Shown: positions 49,410 through 59,409, counted from the first letter of the stretch. The stretch is DNA of 64,000 nucleotides from Sulfolobales archaeon (GCA_026413885.1 JAOAKA010000005.1:1-64000), one strand, 5' to 3'. A program made the numbers and translations. The notes: generated by a model from the letters alone, not told the origin.

Positions 49410-51296
49410 ATGGGTTCAGACCCATATGAATACTTTGAAAAAATTGAGGACTCTAAAGTAGTTGAGTGGGGGCTGAGCGAGAGTAGAAAATGTGTTGAAA
49501 GTCTCAAACCTCTAAGTGACTTCGTCTACGAGAAAGCTCTCAAACTATACTCAATACCAGTAGTATACAATGTCAAGAAGAACTCTGCTGGAGTATTCTA
49601 CATAAAGAGAGATCGCTCGTATAGAGTAGTCCTAGATAGAGTAGGTGAAGCTACTGACTTAGTAGATAGCCATCATCTAGGAGAGGAAGCAGTAATACAC
49701 AACTACTACATAGATGGTGGTGGAAGATACTTCGCCTACTTTTACTCCACTAAAGGTGCTGACGTCGGCGAACTCGTGGTGGTGGATCTTAAAGACTTGA
49801 GCACTGTAGACAGAATTCAGGGCAGTATATCGGATGTAGTGCTTCTAGAGAATGGAGATTTCTACTACACTAGGTTCTTTAGGAGTGGTAAGTGTCCCGA
49901 CGGAGTTGAAGCACCTTGTGAACGTGTATATCTGAGGAAATCAGGTAGAGATGAACTCGTCTTCGGAGTCGGACTAGAGAGAAACTACTTCATATCGCTA
50001 TATCCATCAACAGATGGAGGCAGAGCTCTAATATCTGTGAGCTATGGATGGGTGAAGGACTCTCTATACGCAGGACCTCTCGAAGACCCCAGCAAGTGGG
50101 TGGAGATATTAAGCGGGGACTTCAGGTCTTTCTTTATAGATTCAATAGGTAGAGACTACCTGGTAGCCACCTACGACTTAGGTGGATTTGGTAGAATACT
50201 TAGAGTTAGAGAGGAAGGACTGGTGTCTGAAGTAGTTCCAGAGCTTGAAGTAGCTCTACAGAGTGCTACTTTAGTCGGAGAATATGTTATTGCGTCATAT
50301 CTTAAAGACGCATCTTCACAAATAAAGATCTACGATCTGAGTGGGAGACCGGTCGGTGAGTTAGGCTTTGAGGAACCTGCTAGTGTCTTCAGAATGTATT
50401 CATATGGTTCGGGAGGGTTTTTGGAGATTAGGTACTTTACCAGACCTTACCAAATACTAGAGATAGCTAGTTCGAGTGGGAAAATAGATTTCAAGAAATT
50501 TACTGAGCACCCGAAGGTAGTTGAAGCTGAAGTTACTGAGGGATTCACCGAATCTTACGATAGCACTAAGATACACTACTTCTGGGTTAAGAGCTCTAGG
50601 AGCAGGCGAGCAGCAGTAATCTACGGATATGGAGGATTTAGAATATCTCTAACACCCTCGTATAGCCCCTGGATTCCTCTGCTAGTAGAACTAGGAGTAG
50701 ATGTAGTAATCGCAAACCTCAGAGGCGGCTCGGAATACGGTGAGGAGTGGCATAGAGCCGGTATGAGAAATAAAAAGATGAACGTATTCTACGACTACAT
50801 AGCGGTCGCAGAGAAGTTTAAATCTGCTGGATACTCAATCGCTGGGTTCGGTAGAAGTAATGGTGGACTTCTAATGGGTTCTGTAATCACTATGAAGCCG
50901 GACCTCCTAAAGGTTGCTGCTATAGGTTACCCAGTTCTCGATATGTTAAAGTTCCACAAGCTCTACATAGGTGCTGCATGGATTCCTGAGTACGGAGATC
51001 CGGAAGACCCAGCCGATAGAGAATACTTACTGAAGTACTCTCCCTATCACAACGTTAGAGAAGGAGTTAAATACCCACCTACAATAGTATTCACCGGTCT
51101 CTACGACGATAGGGTTCACCCAGGACACGCACTAAAGTTCTACGCGAAATTAGTTAGCTACGGAAACAAGTCATGTCTTAGACTAGAGACTTCTTCCGGC
51201 CACGCAGGATCTTCTCCAGAGGTTCTAGCTAGAGAAATAGCTGATGTCACCGCCTTCATACTCAAGCATCTCGAACTTAAAGAGAGACCTACTTGA
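49410..51296 (+). CDS. Prolyl oligopeptidase family serine peptidase (S9)
   Basis: A 628-residue cytosolic S9A-type peptidase. The N-terminal beta-propeller spans about residues 60-385. The alpha/beta hydrolase domain has GGSEYGEEWH, the nucleophile in GFGRSNGGLLMG (Ser near 482), Asp in YDDRVHPGHALKF and His in SSGHAGSS. All catalytic residues are present. No signal peptide is seen. It likely cleaves after Pro in short peptides, matching the M14 peptidase gene 80 bp downstream and amino-acid fermentation enzymes elsewhere in the window. Confidence 0.92.
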   Translation: MGSDPYEYFEKIEDSKVVEWGLSESRKCVESLKPLSDFVYEKALKLYSIPVVYNVKKNSAGVFYIKRDRSYRVVLDRVGEATDLVDSHHLGEEAVIHNYYIDGGGRYFAYFYSTKGADVGELVVVDLKDLSTVDRIQGSISDVVLLENGDFYYTRFFRSGKCPDGVEAPCERVYLRKSGRDELVFGVGLERNYFISLYPSTDGGRALISVSYGWVKDSLYAGPLEDPSKWVEILSGDFRSFFIDSIGRDYLVATYDLGGFGRILRVREEGLVSEVVPELEVALQSATLVGEYVIASYLKDASSQIKIYDLSGRPVGELGFEEPASVFRMYSYGSGGFLEIRYFTRPYQILEIASSSGKIDFKKFTEHPKVVEAEVTEGFTESYDSTKIHYFWVKSSRSRRAAVIYGYGGFRISLTPSYSPWIPLLVELGVDVVIANLRGGSEYGEEWHRAGMRNKKMNVFYDYIAVAEKFKSAGYSIAGFGRSNGGLLMGSVITMKPDLLKVAAIGYPVLDMLKFHKLYIGAAWIPEYGDPEDPADREYLLKYSPYHNVREGVKYPPTIVFTGLYDDRVHPGHALKFYAKLVSYGNKSCLRLETSSGHAGSSPEVLAREIADVTAFILKHLELKERPT

Positions 51297-51375
51297 AGAA
51301 ATACTAATGAGGGATAACACTCTCCTACTTTAAGTACTTATTTATGCTAACTTCCTATGTAAGAAGGTGTTTTAA

Positions 51376-53934
51376 TTGGTGTGTGCTACACCTCCGGAGG
51401 AATTCTTCGGGTTTAAGATAGGTGAAGATAGAAAGCTGGCACGATGGGATAAAATAGTAGAGTACTTCAAGTCGGTGTCAACTCAATCAAATAGGGTTTT
51501 AGTTGAAGAAATCGGGAAGACGACTGAAGGCAATCCATTCATAGTTGCCTTCATATCCTCTCCGGAAAATCTATCTAGACTAGACGAACTCAGAAAGATA
51601 TCTTGCGCACTAGCAAATCCAGATGCTCACCTAAGTCCGGAGGAGGTAGACAGACTGGTTGAACTAGGGAGAGCCGTTGTTGTTGTGACAAACAGCATGC
51701 ACTCAACTGAAGTAGGAGGCACTCAGATGTCTATAGAGCTACTGTATAAGCTAGCTACCTCTAGTGATCCCGAAGTCCTCGAGATACTTAAAGAAGTAGT
51801 AGTCATACTTATACCATCTCAAAATCCAGACGGCCAGATAGCTGTAGTAGATTGGTACTACAAAACTTTAGGGACAGAACACGAGGGAACAAGCCTCCCG
51901 TGGCTATACCACAAGTACTGTGGACACGATAATAATCGTGACGCGTACGCGCTCAACTTAGTGGAGAGTCAGTATATGGCTAAGATAGTTTACAGAGAGT
52001 GGTGTCCTCAGATATACCTAGATCATCACCAGATGGGTCCTTACGGAGCTAGATTCTTCCTATCGCCTGAGATGGACCCAATATACCCAGAGGTAGACCC
52101 ACTAGTCTGGAGAGAAACACAGTTTCTCGGTATGTTCGCAGCTGCGAGACTAGAGAAAGAAGGAGTAAGTGGTGTTGAAACTGGGGCACCGTTTACACCA
52201 GACTTCATATCCGCATTTCAGACTCTCGCCTACACAATGAATATTGTAGGCATACTGACTGAGTCTGCTTCAGCTAGAATAGCTACTCCAATATACGTAG
52301 ACCCACATCAACTTCGAGGCTACGGAAGGGGGAGGATCTCTGATAAGCCGTACATGAACTACCCGAATCCCTGGAGGGGAGGTTGGTGGAGGCTGTCTAA
52401 CATAGTTAGTCAGCAACTTCTATCTACTATGGCTATATTATCTGCTGTAGCTAAGTTCAGACGTGAATTTCTGAGAAATATGTACGTAAAAGCTGCGAGG
52501 AATATCGAGAAAGGTAGGTCTGAACCACCGTACGCATATGTCGTACTCAGAGAGCAGCACGATTATCTAACAGCACTCAAACTCATTGATATCCTACTAA
52601 AACTCGGGGTAAAGGTTTACGAGTCGATAGGCCCTATAAAAGTGGGGTCTACGACCTATCCCTCCGAAGCTTTTGTAATACCACTTTCACAGCCTAGGAG
52701 AGCTTTAGTGAGGAAGCTGTTGGATAGGTTCTTCTACCCCGACGACGAGACAACCCGAGATAGAGAGGGAAGACCTCTCAAGCCTTACGATATAGCTACA
52801 GATACCCTAGCTGAATTTATGGGTGTATCAGTAGTTAGAGTAGATGAACTTCCATCAGCCGATCTAAAACTCGTAAGTGAGGTTGTGCGACCGGCGATAA
52901 GTGTGGGTGACTTCAAGTTCTACGTGATAGACCCCAGATTGAATGACTCATACTACGTCGTAAACAAGCTGATATCTGCTGGAGGAGAAGTATACAGAGT
53001 GTTTGAATCTATCGATGTAGGCAGCCTCAGACTACCTCCTGGAGCATTCGTAATTCACAGAGCCGGCGATGTGGTTGGAGTTCTATCGAAAACCGCTAGT
53101 GAGAGATCTGTTCCAGTCTACGGACTCAGCGAACTACCTCAGGTAGAACTAGCGAAAGTAGGACTTAGGAGAGTAGGTTTGTATGAGAGATACTACGGAG
53201 GCAATATGGAAGCCGGCTGGATTAAATATGTCTTAGATAGCTATAGCTTCCCCTACGTAGAGCTGAGAGATGAACCAATAAAGACCGGCAGGCTTAGAGA
53301 ACTCGTAGATGTGGTCATATTTCCGTCAGATCCTCTACCGTTTCTAACTGGTGAAAATATTGAGGAAGAGTTAGCTAAGAGATGGGGGAGACCAGTTAAG
53401 CTTCCACCTTATCCACCAGAATACAAGAGTGGATTCGGTAAGGAAGGAATTGAGAAACTCAAGAACTTCGTGGAGAGTGGGGGAACAGTTTTAACTATGG
53501 GTGACTCGGTAGAGCTCTTAATAAAGGGCTTCAACCTTCCACTTCGCGATGTAGCTGAAGAAATTAAAGACCCGAAGCAGTTCTTCTGCCCGGGATCAAC
53601 TCTAAAGATCCAGGTAGATGTGAATCACTCACTAGGTTTTGGAATGCCTAAGCAAGCAGTAGCACTATTTCTAGATAGACCTATACTTGAAGTAGTTCCA
53701 TCACATATGAATGAGAAATTCAGAGTAGTAGCGAGATTCCCCGAGAGAGACATACTGCAGAGTGGGTGGTTGATAGGAGAAAGCACTCTAAGTCGTAAAC
53801 CAGCTCTACTAGATATAGAAGTGGGGAGTGGAAGAGCTGTAGCTTACTCCTATAGACCGATATTTAGAGCTCAGACACACGGTACGTTTAAGACACTATT
53901 TAACGCGCTTTATAAGTACTACAAAGAGAATTAG
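51376..53934 (+). CDS. M14-family zinc carboxypeptidase
   Basis: An 852-residue peptidase. Zinc ligands are H109 and E112 in NSMHSTEVGGTQM and a His of YLDHHQMGPYGARFF near residue 217. NPDGQ and NNRDAY are substrate-binding. The peptidase domain takes about 400 residues and a long C-terminal part (about 400-852) carries a Rossmann-like or type 1 amidotransferase-like region, as in large M14 proteins of archaea. No secretion signal is seen. TTG start. It follows the prolyl oligopeptidase gene in the same direction. Confidence 0.88.
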   Translation: MVCATPPEEFFGFKIGEDRKLARWDKIVEYFKSVSTQSNRVLVEEIGKTTEGNPFIVAFISSPENLSRLDELRKISCALANPDAHLSPEEVDRLVELGRAVVVVTNSMHSTEVGGTQMSIELLYKLATSSDPEVLEILKEVVVILIPSQNPDGQIAVVDWYYKTLGTEHEGTSLPWLYHKYCGHDNNRDAYALNLVESQYMAKIVYREWCPQIYLDHHQMGPYGARFFLSPEMDPIYPEVDPLVWRETQFLGMFAAARLEKEGVSGVETGAPFTPDFISAFQTLAYTMNIVGILTESASARIATPIYVDPHQLRGYGRGRISDKPYMNYPNPWRGGWWRLSNIVSQQLLSTMAILSAVAKFRREFLRNMYVKAARNIEKGRSEPPYAYVVLREQHDYLTALKLIDILLKLGVKVYESIGPIKVGSTTYPSEAFVIPLSQPRRALVRKLLDRFFYPDDETTRDREGRPLKPYDIATDTLAEFMGVSVVRVDELPSADLKLVSEVVRPAISVGDFKFYVIDPRLNDSYYVVNKLISAGGEVYRVFESIDVGSLRLPPGAFVIHRAGDVVGVLSKTASERSVPVYGLSELPQVELAKVGLRRVGLYERYYGGNMEAGWIKYVLDSYSFPYVELRDEPIKTGRLRELVDVVIFPSDPLPFLTGENIEEELAKRWGRPVKLPPYPPEYKSGFGKEGIEKLKNFVESGGTVLTMGDSVELLIKGFNLPLRDVAEEIKDPKQFFCPGSTLKIQVDVNHSLGFGMPKQAVALFLDRPILEVVPSHMNEKFRVVARFPERDILQSGWLIGESTLSRKPALLDIEVGSGRAVAYSYRPIFRAQTHGTFKTLFNALYKYYKEN

Positions 53935-54011
53935 CTCACCACCCCAGAGATATACACCAGTGTCCCGCTAAAATCCCTTAAAGATATTAAAAATCTTAAA
54001 CACTACTACCG

Positions 54012-54086
54012 GGGCCCGTGGCCTAGCTAGGATAGGGCGCCGGCCTCCGGAGCCGGAGGTCCCGGGTTCAAATCCCGGCGGGCCCG
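54012..54086 (+). tRNA. tRNA-Arg (anticodon CCG)
   Basis: Acceptor GGGCCCG pairs with CGGGCCC. The D arm is GCCT/GGGC. The anticodon stem CCGGC/GCCGG has loop CTCCGGA, so the anticodon is CCG. The T arm is CCGGG TTCAAAT CCCGG. Length is 75 nt, discriminator G, no encoded CCA. The body is nearly identical to tRNA-Arg(TCT) at 17186-17260 outside the anticodon loop, so the two probably derive from one gene. Confidence 0.95.
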
Positions 54087-54461
54087 CATCCCTGCCGCAT
54101 GCTGTAGGGCAGTCCGAAGTGCGTTGTTTAGACGGTGTATCTGTGTAAGTAGTGAGCATGAAGTGTGTGAGTCCGTCGAGACTTCATACCTACTTCGAGA
54201 CAGAGATCATATCGTAGAGTTAGAGTGCTTCATCACTTCCTAGCAGTAGTAGAGATAGCAGCTCACTCGAGAACCGATATGAGAAGCTAGAGGAAGCATG
54301 TAGATCCGCACATGGCATCTACTTGCGGCAGATTCTCTAAACCTCTTTAAACACTAATTTCCCTCGAGATTAATCGAGATCGAGTGGATTTAAAGTCTAT
54401 CGAGCTTACCTAAATGTTTAGATACATATACATAGCGAGGAAGATGGCTTATCAATACTCG
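54087..54461. other. Intergenic region after tRNA-Arg(CCG)
   Basis: A 375-bp stretch without a supportable gene. It has an inverted repeat ATGAAGT/ACTTCAT around 54159-54188 with a 16-nt loop, and an inverted repeat CTCGATT-like pair near 54365-54385 (CTCGAGATTAATCGAGATCGAG). Either could be a transcript end. No standard C/D or H/ACA layout found. Confidence 0.4.
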
Positions 54462-55841
54462 CTAACTATTCCCTCGTAGTTCACGTAGAGCATCTACGAG
54501 TTCTCTAGCACATTCTCTAACTTCACTCGCTGTCATGAGATGTGGGCTATATCCTTTCCTCCATAAGTAGGCGGTCCAAGAGACCTCACTTGGAGTTTTT
54601 ACACAGTCTATCCTAGCTATAGCATCTGCTAGACTAGACTCGATTCTATAGATTTCATCACTTATGTAACTAGTTAAACGAACTGCTACTATCTTTAGGT
54701 TCTTCAAGTAGTTAATTTCATTAAAGAGTTCACTAACATAGGTCTTTAAGTCACTAGCAGCTCTCGCTACTTCAACTCCGTGAAAAGCTACGATATCTGG
54801 TTTTTCTTTCTCTATAGTCTCTAGTTCTTTAATTGCCAGCTGACTCGTACTGTAGCTAAATGGGTTAATACTCACTATCTTGAGGTGCTTACTTAGTAAT
54901 GCTCTAGCAGTGTTTTCCTCTACTCCATACTCGATTAGTTTACCCAAGAGAATTTCTTCAATAACATTCGGTGGGTATCTGTAACTAATTAGTAGAGTCT
55001 TTACCCCATAGACAAGAAATTGCAGTAATATCAAGACGGATATATCTGGATATCTACTATCGGGAGGATAGACTATATTGACTACTTCACCTCGTCGAAG
55101 AGATTTCCAAACTCTTCTCAGAGCTTCACATCTAAAGTGTAGTTCTTCACCTTCTGAGGCTACTTCACTTAAAACTGGTGGGATCCACACTCGTAGCCCT
55201 ATTTTCTCTTCTATAGAGAACGGGACCACAGCGAGTGTAATTGGAGATCCCCGTGCTTTTCTAATCTCCATAAACCTCACGAGAAATCTATCTTCAATTC
55301 TCTGCTTTAGAATTACTACAGCATCTGATACAAATTCAGCTACTCTAATGGTCTCCAACTCATAAGGGAATTCAACCACTATTACTACTAATCCATTGAT
55401 TGTCTGTGCTAAGTTATAGAAGAAGTTAGATAGCCAAGCCCTCCTAGAGTGACTCTCTAAGACCTCGAAGACAGGATTTATTGAGTCAAACACTACGACT
55501 TTATGTGAATCGCTTGAAATTATTGGAGTTAGAGTCTCTATAAAGGTGTCGATATTTGATATAACTGGTATTCTAATAAAGTTAAGTAATCCTTTAGATT
55601 CAACACTCTCAAGATCCAGACCTAGTTGCTTCATATATCTGAAGAGCTTCTCCTTCTGCTCGTAGAAAGTAACATAAAGACACTTTCTACCACTTAAAGC
55701 ATTCTTATAGCAGATCGTTGACGCTAGTGAAGTCTTTCCCGAACCTGGACTTCCAGCGATAAGTAGAACATAAGGACTTGAGACACTACCTACAAGTCTC
55801 TCTAGCCCCTCGACACCTAACTCAATATTTTCGTCGCTAAT
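54462..55841 (-). CDS. KaiC/RecA-like ATPase with non-standard start
   Basis: A 459-residue protein. The first ATG is at 55634, but this omits an intact Walker A. In-frame upstream sequence reads ENIELGVEGLERLVG, then LLIAGSPGSGKTSLASTICY, typical of KaiC-family N-termini. Between the upstream TAG and Walker A there is no ATG/GTG/TTG. ATT at 55839-55841, after AGGGGGAG and 23 nt from TTTATA, is the best candidate. The second half (about residues 240-459) resembles another RecA fold without a P-loop. Located 70 bp downstream of rad50. Confidence 0.8.
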   Translation of the reverse strand: MSDENIELGVEGLERLVGSVSSPYVLLIAGSPGSGKTSLASTICYKNALSGRKCLYVTFYEQKEKLFRYMKQLGLDLESVESKGLLNFIRIPVISNIDTFIETLTPIISSDSHKVVVFDSINPVFEVLESHSRRAWLSNFFYNLAQTINGLVVIVVEFPYELETIRVAEFVSDAVVILKQRIEDRFLVRFMEIRKARGSPITLAVVPFSIEEKIGLRVWIPPVLSEVASEGEELHFRCEALRRVWKSLRRGEVVNIVYPPDSRYPDISVLILLQFLVYGVKTLLISYRYPPNVIEEILLGKLIEYGVEENTARALLSKHLKIVSINPFSYSTSQLAIKELETIEKEKPDIVAFHGVEVARAASDLKTYVSELFNEINYLKNLKIVAVRLTSYISDEIYRIESSLADAIARIDCVKTPSEVSWTAYLWRKGYSPHLMTASEVRECARELVDALRELRGNS

Positions 55842-55861
55842 AGTCTCCCCCTAGGTACTGT

Positions 55862-55880
55862 GGTATAAATATATAATACT
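55862..55880 (-). promoter_or_regulatory. Promoter of KaiC-like ATPase
   Basis: On the minus strand TATTATATATTTATACC gives overlapping TATA candidates at 55864-55879. They lie 23-38 nt before the presumed ATT start, so the gene is transcribed separately from rad50. Confidence 0.5.
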
Positions 55881-55911
55881 CTTAAAGTAACACCCCCTTG
55901 CTGAACTCACT

Positions 55912-58236
55912 CTAATCTGAGTAGAGTGCTGCTTCCTCGATCTTACTAGTACCGTGGAAGCTCTCGACTAAGACGACTTTATCTGATATCCTAGTTACAG
56001 AATCGTCATGTGTAACTATTATTAGCTGTCTAAGAGACTTACCGAGTTCTCTAATAATGTGGAATATTTGCTCCCGCCGCTCACTATCTAGATATACTGT
56101 CGGCTCATCAACTACTAGAGCTGTCGGAAGTCTACCCATTACTATTTCAGCTAGAGCTAGTCTTAGTGCGAGCGATATTCCAACCCTCTCCCCACCGCTC
56201 GCATTCTTAATAGGTACTTCACCACTATGTAGCTGAAGAGATATCTGAAAATCTTCGTTTATTTTTATCGAGGGTAGTCTGAGCTCACTTAGAATTCTAT
56301 TAGCTTTCCTTTCAAGACCTACTCTAACAGCTTTAGTTAAGTTCTTCGCTATGTTGCCGTCCTTACCTAGATAACTACTACTAAAGCCTTCTAGAAGTTT
56401 GAAAGCCCCAATCTTCTTCTCTAACTCTCTAATGTTTTTCTCTGCTTCTAATATATCTCTCCTCAACCTCTCAGCTGCTTCCTTCTTACTCTCAATAGAT
56501 CCCTCTAAAACACTGATCTTATTTTCAAGACCGCCTAACTCCCGCCTTAAATCGTTTAGGTTTTTCTCCAACTCTCTCCTCAGCTCTCTCAAGTCTACGT
56601 TAACAAGTCTATCTAGAGTCTCTAACACTAGGCTACTAGATATAGACGTTTCTAATGCTTCTGAAATAGCGGTAGGTATAGATATTCCAAGCTTACTTAG
56701 AGCAGTAACAAGTTCTTCTCTAAGTCTCTCCGGGAGAGTGGCTTCTAAGACAGCTCTAAGCTGGAACTGGGCTTTCAGCAGCTCGAGTTTTGCGAAGTCT
56801 TTTTCTGCATCTGCTTTAAGTCTATCTAGAGATTCTATACAGGCTTCAGCTGATTGAAATTCCGCACCGATTGAGCGGCATATCTCTATAGCTCTGATTT
56901 CTATTTTCTTTAATTCTTCCCCTAGTTCCTTAACTTCTCTCACAGCACTTTCTACTCTAAGGCTCAAGTTCTGTATAGACCTAAATGCCCCGGTGAGAAT
57001 CTGCTTCTTCTTCTGTAGAGTCGCTAATTCAGACTTTAGCTCTCTTAATTCTTCTTCAATACTGCTGATCTCACTACTTAAACGCTTTCTTACTGCTTCC
57101 GAATCAGATATGATCGAGCCGCAGATGGGGCACCTACCACTAAGTTCAAACTTAGAGAGTATCTCCCTCAGTAGTCTAACGCGCTCTCCAACTTCTCCTT
57201 CCTGTTTTTTAAGAACGCTATTTCTCTCTTCAATCTCTTCGTAGTATCTCTCAAATCTATCGGGAGACACTCCAACAGCTCTCTCGAGCAAATCTAGCTG
57301 CTCTCTATATTCTTCTTCAGCTTTACGCTGTTCTTCTCTTTTTCGAGATAGCTCACGCAGTAGTCGTGTATATGAGCCGGTGTCCCAGTTCTTCAATACC
57401 TCTAGGAGCTTGGCCTTATTCTCAAGTTCTTTCACTGCTTGCGCGATTAAGACACTCCTCAGAGATAGAGCTAGATCTGCCGCGGCTTCGATTAACCTAA
57501 TTTTCTCTTCATACAGCCTCAGCTCTTTCTCTACTTTCTCTTTCTTCTCACTTAGACTCTTCTTAGATTCCTCTGCTCGGCGAATCTCTTTCTCTAATTC
57601 AATCAGCTCTTCTCGCTCTCTGTCGAGACGCTCTCGCAGGCTGTCATACTCACCCTCGAGTCTGGAGATCTCTTCTCTAACTACTTTCTTCACATTCTCG
57701 AGAGCTTTCTCGAGGTAGCTGAGACCTAGAAGAGATAGAATCCACTCCTTTCTCTTAGAGTCCTCTATATCTATAATCTCAGTTAACTCATCTTGAATAG
57801 AGAAAATAGTTGCTCTCACCAATTTCTTCACCTCACTAGCACTATAGGTAGGTAGTCTGAGCATTCTGCATACTTCTCCAACGACATCTGGAACTCCGCG
57901 CGCCTTCTCTTTCTTCAGATTTCCATCAACTTCGTAGAGACGAGCCTGAGTAGGTCCGGAAACACTGATATCTCTCTCGACAATGTAGTATTTTCCACCT
58001 ACTTCGAAAACAACAGATATCCTCCCCTCGTTTCTCCCCTTCATAACTATGAATTCTTTTTTACCCCCTCTGATATCGGGTTTCACATCTGAAAATAGAG
58101 CTATGTATATCGAGTCAACTATAGAGGACTTGCCGGCTCCATTAGGTCCTACAATAGATGTAACTCCATCCGGAAACTCTACTTCGGTATCTTCATGAGA
58201 TAGAATATTCTGCAGTTTTACTTTCCTAATTATCAT
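55912..58236 (-). CDS. rad50: DNA double-strand break repair ATPase Rad50
   Basis: A 774-residue SMC-like ATPase. Walker A is SIVGPNGAGKSSIVDSIYI (residues 28-46). Long coiled coils flank a zinc hook CPIC near residue 368. The signature is ASGGERVGISLALRLALAE and Walker B is TALVVDEPTVYLD, with a D-loop. Length is a little shorter than the 850-890 residues of other archaea, because of shorter coils. It overlaps mre11 by 4 nt. It works with Mre11, HerA and NurA in 5' end resection. Confidence 0.95.
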   Translation of the reverse strand: MIIRKVKLQNILSHEDTEVEFPDGVTSIVGPNGAGKSSIVDSIYIALFSDVKPDIRGGKKEFIVMKGRNEGRISVVFEVGGKYYIVERDISVSGPTQARLYEVDGNLKKEKARGVPDVVGEVCRMLRLPTYSASEVKKLVRATIFSIQDELTEIIDIEDSKRKEWILSLLGLSYLEKALENVKKVVREEISRLEGEYDSLRERLDREREELIELEKEIRRAEESKKSLSEKKEKVEKELRLYEEKIRLIEAAADLALSLRSVLIAQAVKELENKAKLLEVLKNWDTGSYTRLLRELSRKREEQRKAEEEYREQLDLLERAVGVSPDRFERYYEEIEERNSVLKKQEGEVGERVRLLREILSKFELSGRCPICGSIISDSEAVRKRLSSEISSIEEELRELKSELATLQKKKQILTGAFRSIQNLSLRVESAVREVKELGEELKKIEIRAIEICRSIGAEFQSAEACIESLDRLKADAEKDFAKLELLKAQFQLRAVLEATLPERLREELVTALSKLGISIPTAISEALETSISSSLVLETLDRLVNVDLRELRRELEKNLNDLRRELGGLENKISVLEGSIESKKEAAERLRRDILEAEKNIRELEKKIGAFKLLEGFSSSYLGKDGNIAKNLTKAVRVGLERKANRILSELRLPSIKINEDFQISLQLHSGEVPIKNASGGERVGISLALRLALAEIVMGRLPTALVVDEPTVYLDSERREQIFHIIRELGKSLRQLIIVTHDDSVTRISDKVVLVESFHGTSKIEEAALYSD

Positions 58237-59408
58237 TTCCTAACCACCAGCTTCTCGAGTTTACTGAGGAGTTTCTCGTCGCCAGTAGCTTTGTGGATGA
58301 GGTTCTTTACCGCATCTACTTCCTCACTGCTTTCGAGAATCTTCAGTAAGAACTCAGCTACTTCAGAGTCTTTCAGTACTTCACGAACAACGCGGTCTAG
58401 AGTTAGAGGTCTATCATCTACTTCAACATCTACATCCACTCTCCCGACTTCAGCTATTTCCGGGGGTACAACTCTATACTCGAGAATAAGTTTTTGACGC
58501 ACTAACTCAGCTAGTCTGGCCTTAATTCTCCTCTCGTCTATGCTGTAGGTATCTCTGAGTTTACCGAGCTCTACATAGAGTATAGGCGGCTTACCACTAC
58601 CCCCGAGGTTGAGAGCAGTGAGAGCTCTAGTGAAGTCATCGAAGTTTCTCACGTTCTCTAATAACGTCATCTTCCTAAAGCGGCTTAATTTAACCCAGTT
58701 GACGACAGTCTCTCTACTACTTAAATCTACAATAGCAACAAATCTCTCATCACTTCTTTCATCGATTTTAAGAGCTTCGGGAGAACCTGGGTAGACAACT
58801 GGAATTCCTCTGTAGATATCGCTATATCTTCTGTGGAGATCTCCTAATGCTACATACACGTAATCCGATACATCGAGCTCGCTAAGTGATATATGAGACC
58901 ATGGAAAACCGAGTTCCTTAACTAAGAGATGAGCCATCAAGATGCTCTTATTAGCTTCAGGCTTCTTGAGCTCTCTAACCCACTTCTGGATTTCCTCCGG
59001 TTTTTCGTGAGGTACTGCTGTCACTCCTAGTTCACCACTACGTAGTTTCAACACGTGTGCTGCTGGCCGTGCTATTGCTAGCACTCTAGCTACACCTACT
59101 TCCTCTAAAACCTTCAGTGGGGGAATGTCCGCCCGCTTAGGCTTATCATGTTGGCCGGCGATTACATAGAATTGTATATCGGCACTAGCTAACTTCTTGA
59201 GAGATCTAACAGCGTGGTAGTACGCTCTAGGATGAGGGTCTGGGTTATCGAAGAAATCTCCACAGTGAATAACAGCATCCACACGTTCATTCTTAGCGAT
59301 ATCTACAACTTCATCAAAGACTTCGTAGAAATCCATCTCTCTGGTTCTAGAAGCCTGTAGAGGTTTTGAAGAACCTAGGTGAGTATCTGAAACATGAAGT
59401 AAGAGCAC
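58233..59408 (-). CDS. mre11: DNA double-strand break repair nuclease Mre11
   Basis: A 391-residue nuclease with phosphoesterase motifs LLLHVSDTHLGSSKP, AVIHCGDFFDNPDPHP, VIAGQHDKPKRADIPP, with SILMAHLLV and YVALGDLHRR. The helical Rad50-binding C-terminus follows. I start it at GTG 59406-59408. An upstream ATG at 59528 would overlap herA by 119 nt and add 40 unrelated residues, while GGAGGT 5 nt upstream favours the GTG. The catalytic His in AGQHDKP occupies the place of the usual AGNHD. Confidence 0.92.
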   Translation of the reverse strand: MLLLHVSDTHLGSSKPLQASRTREMDFYEVFDEVVDIAKNERVDAVIHCGDFFDNPDPHPRAYYHAVRSLKKLASADIQFYVIAGQHDKPKRADIPPLKVLEEVGVARVLAIARPAAHVLKLRSGELGVTAVPHEKPEEIQKWVRELKKPEANKSILMAHLLVKELGFPWSHISLSELDVSDYVYVALGDLHRRYSDIYRGIPVVYPGSPEALKIDERSDERFVAIVDLSSRETVVNWVKLSRFRKMTLLENVRNFDDFTRALTALNLGGSGKPPILYVELGKLRDTYSIDERRIKARLAELVRQKLILEYRVVPPEIAEVGRVDVDVEVDDRPLTLDRVVREVLKDSEVAEFLLKILESSEEVDAVKNLIHKATGDEKLLSKLEKLVVRK

Positions 59409-59409
59409 G

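Noticed and set aside
54180-54235. C box GTGATGA on the minus strand after tRNA-Arg(CCG)
   Set aside because: No CTGA within range downstream.
56399-57718. Long open frames opposite rad50 and other minus-strand genes, rich in Ser, Leu and Phe
   Set aside because: These are antisense shadows created by codon bias; their composition is low-complexity and the sense genes are certain.
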